From Taenia hydatigena (Eukaryota > Platyhelminthes > Cestoda > Cyclophyllidea > Taeniidae), in the NCBI GenBank assembly GCA_036345935.2, contig JADWOT020000008.1, positions 1,026,652 to 1,090,651 of the forward strand: 64,000 bases of DNA. Direction: 5' to 3'. This document shows, one piece after another, positions 58,801 through 64,000 of the stretch. Under the pieces are notes generated by a model. The model was not told the DNA's origin, ran no database searches, and was given only the letters and a program-made list of their open reading frames with translations. The translations under genes and the position numbers were made by a program. Every line of letters begins with the position of its first letter. Positions within the stretch are counted from its first letter, which is position 1.

Positions 58801-60130
58801 TTATACAAAGGTAACCAAAAAAGATAATAAGGAAGCCAAAAAAAGTATCGAAACCAATTAAATAAATTAACAAAGTTGATAGCAAAATGCAACATAGACG
58901 ATATAAAGGCCACTAAGGAAAACGAACTGAACAGCTGGGGACAAAAATATTTAAATCCTTAAAACGGCTACAAAATCAACAAGGCAAAGAGTGCGAAATA
59001 TCTATAAATGCTAAGAGAAAAAGAGCAGAAAAATGCCTTCTGACACAAAATAAAACACGTAAAAAAGAGGAAATAGGAGTAAGGAAGAAAAGTGAAAAGA
59101 AAAAGAAAAATTTTAAGCGAAAGAATTGCCACGAATAAAAAGAAACGGAATTTAAAGTCAGTACAGGAGCCGTTCGAATTCGAAAAAAATCCTGAGTATG
59201 TCAAGGATGGCTAACGATTCCATAGGTGACCGGCCGGGAATAATGGGTGCTGCTGGCCTCTTCTCTTTCTTTTACCCTTACCTCCCCACCTACCCGCCTT
59301 CAGTGCACTGCAATCCACCTTACCCACCTTGCATCCTCCCAAGCATTCCAATTTGCTGTGCAGCACTCTCATTTCCATTCTATTATGTGCCATTATTGAC
59401 CACCACCATGCTTGGTGGGCGGTGAACATCTCTCTCTACTCACATGTGAGCCTGCCACAATGATGAAGAGGGGAGGTCGGTGGAGGTCGCGTGAATGGAA
59501 TGCTTGAGAATTGGTGCTGGTGGGTGGATGGATGGTAGGTGCAGAGGCGTGGTGTGATGCCTTGAGCACGCCTAGTGATGCAGCAAGGAGGGCGGTTGGA
59601 GGAAGAAGGCGATTGGTAGGATGTGGTGGGGTTGCGTGCGCGTGCAAGAAGAGAGAGGGGTAGAAAGCGAGAAGATAGGGGTGGAGGTAGTGGAATGGAG
59701 TGTGAGATGCATGGTGAGTGATGGAGCTGTAAATCTAAAATTCGTCCAGATAGCAATATTTTCATTGATTCGTACACTACCAGACTAAGTGTTTGAACAG
59801 TAACTAACGTTTAGACCAAATGATGATGGATTTAGATCTTTAGAAAATAAGGCCCGGTTCCCAGCTTGCAAAGGTTATGAATGACTTGCAGAACTAGGTG
59901 CACGTTATGAAGACTAGACTTTTGATCGGGTCTAATCCCCCAGGCTATAGCGAGCCTTATTGAGTAAATCGAAGCAGAGAACTCCTTCAATGCATTGTGC
60001 GCAAGGTAGCGCAATGAACAAATTTAGGTAATTATTAATCGCTCTTACAACTAATGAGATGGTTTTGGAAGAATTGTATGTCCTTGTAGGTGTTTACTGC
60101 AAATTTTGGGAATCAAGGGATTATTAAGTA
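55815..60130 (+). repeat. Dispersed unit A, copy A3
   Basis: The most complete copy. It is collinear with A1 from 55815 to about 59600 and retains the 59200-59420 part lost from A1 but present in A2. It has an A-rich block at 58780-59170. The final part, 59880-60110, matches A2 6690-6830 in the same orientation (TGCGCAAGGTAGCGCAATGAAC..TATTAATCGCTCTTAC), which means it is inverted relative to the rest of the unit as arranged in A1/A2. Confidence 0.8.
57116..57497 (+). pseudogene. Overlapping open frames in A3, partly conserved in A1
   Basis: Two plus-strand frames, 57116-57313 (RFYSLCEVAIDSTFIPTCKA) and 57303-57497 (KNELIAVDATAAMAKCMSSL, later DLDHLQTLAFRSS). A1 has the homologous DNA at 1440-1840 with recognisable peptide remnants in the same register (CAPHELAIDSAIVPVCKN; NKELVAANATAAIAR; DVNHLQTLAF) but several stops. 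The AVDATAAMAKCMSSLL and DHLQTLAF pieces look like helices of a repeat-solenoid protein, but I do not recognise the family. A3 may preserve an old exon pair. Confidence 0.3.
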
Positions 60131-61216
60131 AACTTCCCTGAATAGACACTAAATAAAAATTTTGGCGACAAAAACGCGACCCTATCTCTAATAATTTTGC
60201 CAAAAAAGGTCGAATATGTCTTTGTATTGCTAACACCAAGGTATTCGATTGACGCATCGCTAAACACAAGCGCCCTGGTCAGCCGAAACAGCATGAGGAA
60301 GAGGATAAACGAAAAAGTTGCAATCTCAAGAGTAAAATCGTTTTGTTTGCACGATGCTGATTTCAATGCCCTGTACAAATTTCGTCACGGTACTCGACTC
60401 ACTTTATCGCCAACCATGCCTCCTACAACAGTGCACCCTATGCTGCTATCCTTGCAATGAGAACTGATTAGTTCCTTTGGGATGTAGAGAGCACAGTAGA
60501 TCCAACCCGTATTAATTGTGTGCGCGATCATCGGGAACGACGACTAGGGGTAAAACTAAGTAATCAATGCCATCCCAGTCGTTCTGAATCTGGATCTACC
60601 TCGTTTACCATTCTCGTCAGCGAAGTCGTAATGTAGCATACTGATGCCGAAAAAAAATTTACCGCCAGTATGCAGAAAGGGGGAAATTTTGGTAAACTAT
60701 GAGCATGATCGGCAGGTGCGAAATGTAATATCCATGAAGATGGTGTAATTAATCAGACTATTTGATGGAAATTCACTTACCCCATCCTTTTGGTAAAAAG
60801 TTACCACTGATTTGAAACATTCACACACCCCTGACACTTTCACGCCCAGCCATTGAGATGGATAAGAAGATGGTGATGCCTTTAATATACCTTTATTAGA
60901 ACTGTTATTTAAGAAAACAGTATCGAATGCGCGCAGTTGTCATGATGATGGAAAAAGCAAGACAAATCTTACCTTAGGCACAATGCCTCATTCTAGGTCA
61001 ACCTTCCACTTAAGCGTTGAAAGACTTGATGTCTACCTCCTGGTGACATGAATATAAAAGCGCAGGGGAATGAGTGTTTGATTTTGGCAAACTAACAGGG
61101 TGGTGTGCATAGCAAGTAAGATGTAGCGCAAAAGAAAAGAAAAGGGCAGTCAGTAGCAGCAAATGCCAGCAAGAATGTATTCGTGTGGGTTTTGTGTGCC
61201 TTCGGCGCGCGAAGGC
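60130..61216. other. Unassigned stretch before tRNA-Gly
   Basis: Mirrored frames 60124-60378 (-) and 60197-60460 (+) have no support. A perfect 7-bp palindrome with a 5-base loop (GCCTTCG...CGAAGGC, 61198-61216) abuts the tRNA gene. Confidence 0.4.
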
Positions 61217-61288
61217 GCGTGTGTGGTGTAGCGGTTATCATGGCTGCCTTCCAAGCAGTCGATCCGGGTTCGACTCCCGGCACACGCA
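61217..61288 (+). tRNA. tRNA-Gly (TCC)
   Basis: A complete 72-base cloverleaf. The acceptor GCGTGTG pairs perfectly with CACACGC, discriminator A at 61288. The anticodon loop CTTCCAA is closed by GCTGC/GCAGT, with anticodon TCC at 61250-61252. The T stem CCGGG/CCCGG is perfect around TTCGACT, which also supplies the internal B box. No intron and no encoded CCA. A five-T run 16 bases downstream can end transcription by RNA polymerase III. This is the most secure gene in the window and decodes GGA glycine codons. Confidence 0.97.
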
Positions 61289-61303
61289 GTCGTTGATTTG
61301 CTC

Positions 61304-61308
61304 TTTTT
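61304..61308 (+). terminator. RNA polymerase III terminator of tRNA-Gly
   Basis: TTTTT, 16 bases after the mature 3' end of the tRNA-Gly gene. Confidence 0.85.
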
Positions 61309-64000
61309 CATTTGTCCATTCACAGGTATCACGGATTTGATTCGCCTTTACAACCTCTAAAAGGCAATCCACATGAAAGCAGCTACTCTCCTTATAAGAG
61401 AGCATGCTGCTTTATCAGGTTTGCAGCCTTTGCGAAAACGTTAAACCAAATAAAAACAAACATCTTGAGCCTACTTGATTTATTCATTGCTTTTAACTAG
61501 ATACAACCATGCTTGTCGCAAGAGTGCATGGTAACCATCGAATTTTTCTTGGTTCACACCATAAAAGAAACTGTATAAAACCACATTCTTTACCCCGGCA
61601 CTTACCTGGCACTGGTTCATTATCGCATACAAAATCTGTCGCATGGAATTCAGGAAGCAATTGAACTCAATGCCACTACCTCTGGCGAGGCTAATTTTGA
61701 CTGTGTTGAGGGCTCTGACATTTGCACTTTGATTACATGCACTCATTGAATCCTGGATTTGATGGAAAAGACTGTCTGTGCCGTGAGGTTGGCAAGGATG
61801 CTGTTTATAAGGAAGTTTACTAAAGGTGTTAGACCGCTTCATTGGGTGTGACTTGAATTGTCCGTTAACTTAAAGCAGGTGAATGCGTGCGATGCATTAG
61901 TGCAGGCGATCATTCCAGCTGGCTGTCAAAAGTAGATCAGCATTTACTGCTGCTGGATTTGCACTGAGCATCTGGTCAAGTGACGCCATCATTGGCATAA
62001 ATGGCATGCGAACAAACACATCAAGATTGATTTCTTTAAGATCCACTTCATGTTTCAGCTATGAAGGAAGTTTTCTGTTACCAGCGGGAAGGCGCTATGC
62101 CGCATTTGTGCGCAATGTCCTGACAAATTTCCAACTCAAGATATCAATTGGACTGTTCAAAACCGCACAACTGCATAAAAATCGAATGAATACTCCGGGA
62201 TTTAAATTGAGTTGCAACTAGAAGTGAGCGCATGCAAGCTCACTCTTGGTTTCCAGTAACCAAAGGCTGAGCTACGATGAGGCATGCGCTGCACTCCTTT
62301 TTAGCGTGAAATAAGGAACTACGCGTTGAATGCAATGAGGTTACTGCTTCCACCTCGGCGTCTTTATCCACATTCTTCACCTCACTTCACATTTATACAT
62401 TTCAGCGGGCTACTAATGACAATCCTTCCTTTACTTAGCAGCAGACAAACAAGTAGCAGGTTGAATGGACATTTCAAGGGAAAAAGAAGGGTGAGAGTAA
62501 GTTTGTCAAGGCTTACTTGACCACTTGTTTAGTGCCGCACTATAAGCAACGGACCAAATGGGATGTAGGATGAATGGCGGACAAAATTAAAACGTTCCAG
62601 CTTGGTGTTTGCACTTAAAATCTCAACAACTCAACAACAACTTTAGTAGGCTTTTTAAACTGGCGCGTAAAATGCTTTGTCATACGTGCTAGAAATGGGA
62701 TAACTACCGCCAATTTGGCGTAAAGGCCAATCCGGTACATATTTAGCATTCATGTTGCAAGCAAGTGAACACAATTTTATTTATTTTTGTTACTCATTAG
62801 GCACCTGTGGCAAAGGTAAACACAGTCTACAAAAGGCGCATTCGTTTCGTAAAGGGAGGGTTAGCATTTGGCCAACCACCTTCTCGTTGAAACCACCCCT
62901 TACTTAGAAAATAAGGTAACAACGCATTTTTGCTTAGTGGCACCGAATCGTGCATGTAATCCTGTAAAGCTTGCTTGTTTAGCTTGAATTATGGCTGGCT
63001 CATTATTATTACCACTATCAATATCGGCATCCCGAGTGCTTATCATTTATTTTATAACCAGTGCTTGGTAGTCAACGATTTCGGTCAATGACGAATCTAA
63101 CATCGGAAAGAAAATAGGTAGAAGCTAGAGGCAATTAATAAAATTCAGCGTATTTTGTTGCTAGCGCTGAACTAGTCAGATTTGAATGCTTGCAGATGTG
63201 CTACTCTCTTTGTCCTTTCCTCGATCATTTGGCAAATTCACGTGAAGCACAGCTTTGTTAAGTTATTGTCTTAGTGTAAGTTGCATAAGCACGATAAGTA
63301 AGATTGTTTTAAATAAAAACGTTGGCCTCCTTTTACAATAATGTCAACTGCATAAATTCCACATCTAATTGTGACTCAGCACCGGTGAGTCTCCTTAATA
63401 AGCGATCGCATTTGGTTCTTTGTATAGCATCAAGCGTTAAGTATTCGGATATCGCATATGATATGGCTGCATGCGGTGCGACTGATCCGTTAATCAGAAT
63501 AACAGGTTCTACTCTAAAAAGTCAACAAGATTACACAAAAATTATCGACAATATTTTAGAGGGTTGTCATTGGTTTAAATCGTCTCGAAAAGCGTTCATT
63601 GTTACCTATTACTAGAAATTAGGCACGGCCGTTTTTAATCATTAAATATCGTTCAGTTTAAAGTATATGTTGCATTACGTGCTCTCGGACAGACTTATCG
63701 TAGCACATAGTACTGCAGACAAGTAGCGCCTTTCTTCAGTATGTGACGCTGAATTTTAAGCACTAAACATGCATAAAGCACTGCCATCCTATCCATTAAT
63801 CAGTCTGCATGCTATTAAGATGATCCGCATGTGTCAGCAGTCGAAATGAAGTCCAGCTTGCCAGCGTGGAAGACAATTACGTTAACCACCGCGCCGAAAT
63901 ACAGGTCGCAAAATTATTAGTGGAAAATGTGGAAAGTAGCTACTGTGGCAACTCTTCCCACTTCTGAATCTTAAAATTCGCGATGAGCCACGTGGCATAG
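61309..64000. other. Unassigned stretch to the window end
   Basis: The longest frames are 61480-61842 (-, 120 codons) and 63322-63615 (+, 97 codons). The plus frame 62326-62520 contains a donor-like AGA|GTAAGT at 62491. None has second-copy support. No RNA gene beyond the tRNA-Gly and no repeat copy was seen. Confidence 0.3.

Noticed and set aside
13200..63520. Similarity between SIIRFTGS (13.2 kb, minus) and PLIRITGS (63.48 kb, plus)
   Set aside because: Only about 33 bases align and the flanks do not; this is probably coincidence.
1..64000. Bacterial or phage features: operons, Shine-Dalgarno sites, CRISPR arrays, toxin-antitoxin pairs
   Set aside because: No long coding frames, no regularly spaced identical repeats and no ribosome-binding pattern. 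The tRNA genes are eukaryotic in type.
1..64000. Retrotransposon coding regions (reverse transcriptase, integrase, gag zinc knuckle) or transposase
   Set aside because: No characteristic motifs were found in any of the longer frames, including those inside units A-I.

Overview
This window looks like animal nuclear DNA, most likely from an invertebrate. The evidence is eukaryotic tRNA genes (an initiator-type tRNA-Met with A54/A60 in the T loop and a tRNA-Gly(TCC) with an RNA polymerase III T-run), GT-AG-type exon edges, a TATA-box promoter, and no long open frames or operons. The only complete gene-like unit, a signal peptide followed by Thr/Ser/Asn repeats and a hydrophobic tail, resembles the mucin-type surface proteins of flatworms such as tapeworms. 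That taxonomic guess is weak. Base composition is moderately AT-rich, so open frames of 60-140 codons are expected by chance. I gave weight only to frames supported by a second copy, splice-like edges or an internal repeat.

Most of the window is old, diverged, dispersed duplications, named A to I here. A: three copies (about 60-4510, 6650-8930 inverted, 55815-60130). B: 5260-6110 and 37440-38520. C: 18555-19330 and 36620-37345 inverted. D: four copies (14580-15290, 45560-46100, 46110-46650 inverted, 48110-48600). F: 26560-27720 and 33350-34490. G: 30640-30900 and 32740-32980 inverted. H: a tandem pair at 20860-21275. I: 22174-22700 and 24070-24400. Pairs B and C keep a splice donor at the homologous place, so they look like decayed copies of exon-plus-intron segments rather than ordinary transposons. 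No reverse transcriptase, integrase or transposase was recognised.

The most interesting locus is 45.5-48.6 kb. A minus-strand mucin-like gene (46850-47796) contains eleven 22-residue tandem units and carries two in-frame stops, each where a Gln codon is expected, plus a frameshift. It sits between two inverted D copies that are almost identical over exactly 267 bp (four differences by eye), while the other D copies are far more diverged. This suggests recent gene conversion or duplication around the gene.

RNA genes: tRNA-Gly(TCC) at 61217-61288, an initiator tRNA-Met at 51701-51772 with one unusual mismatch, and two degenerate tRNA-like sequences at 55.25-55.54 kb, one with an encoded CCA. 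Scattered candidate exons (17.3, 22.3, 39.3, 42-45 kb) are listed with low confidence; I do not recognise their products.
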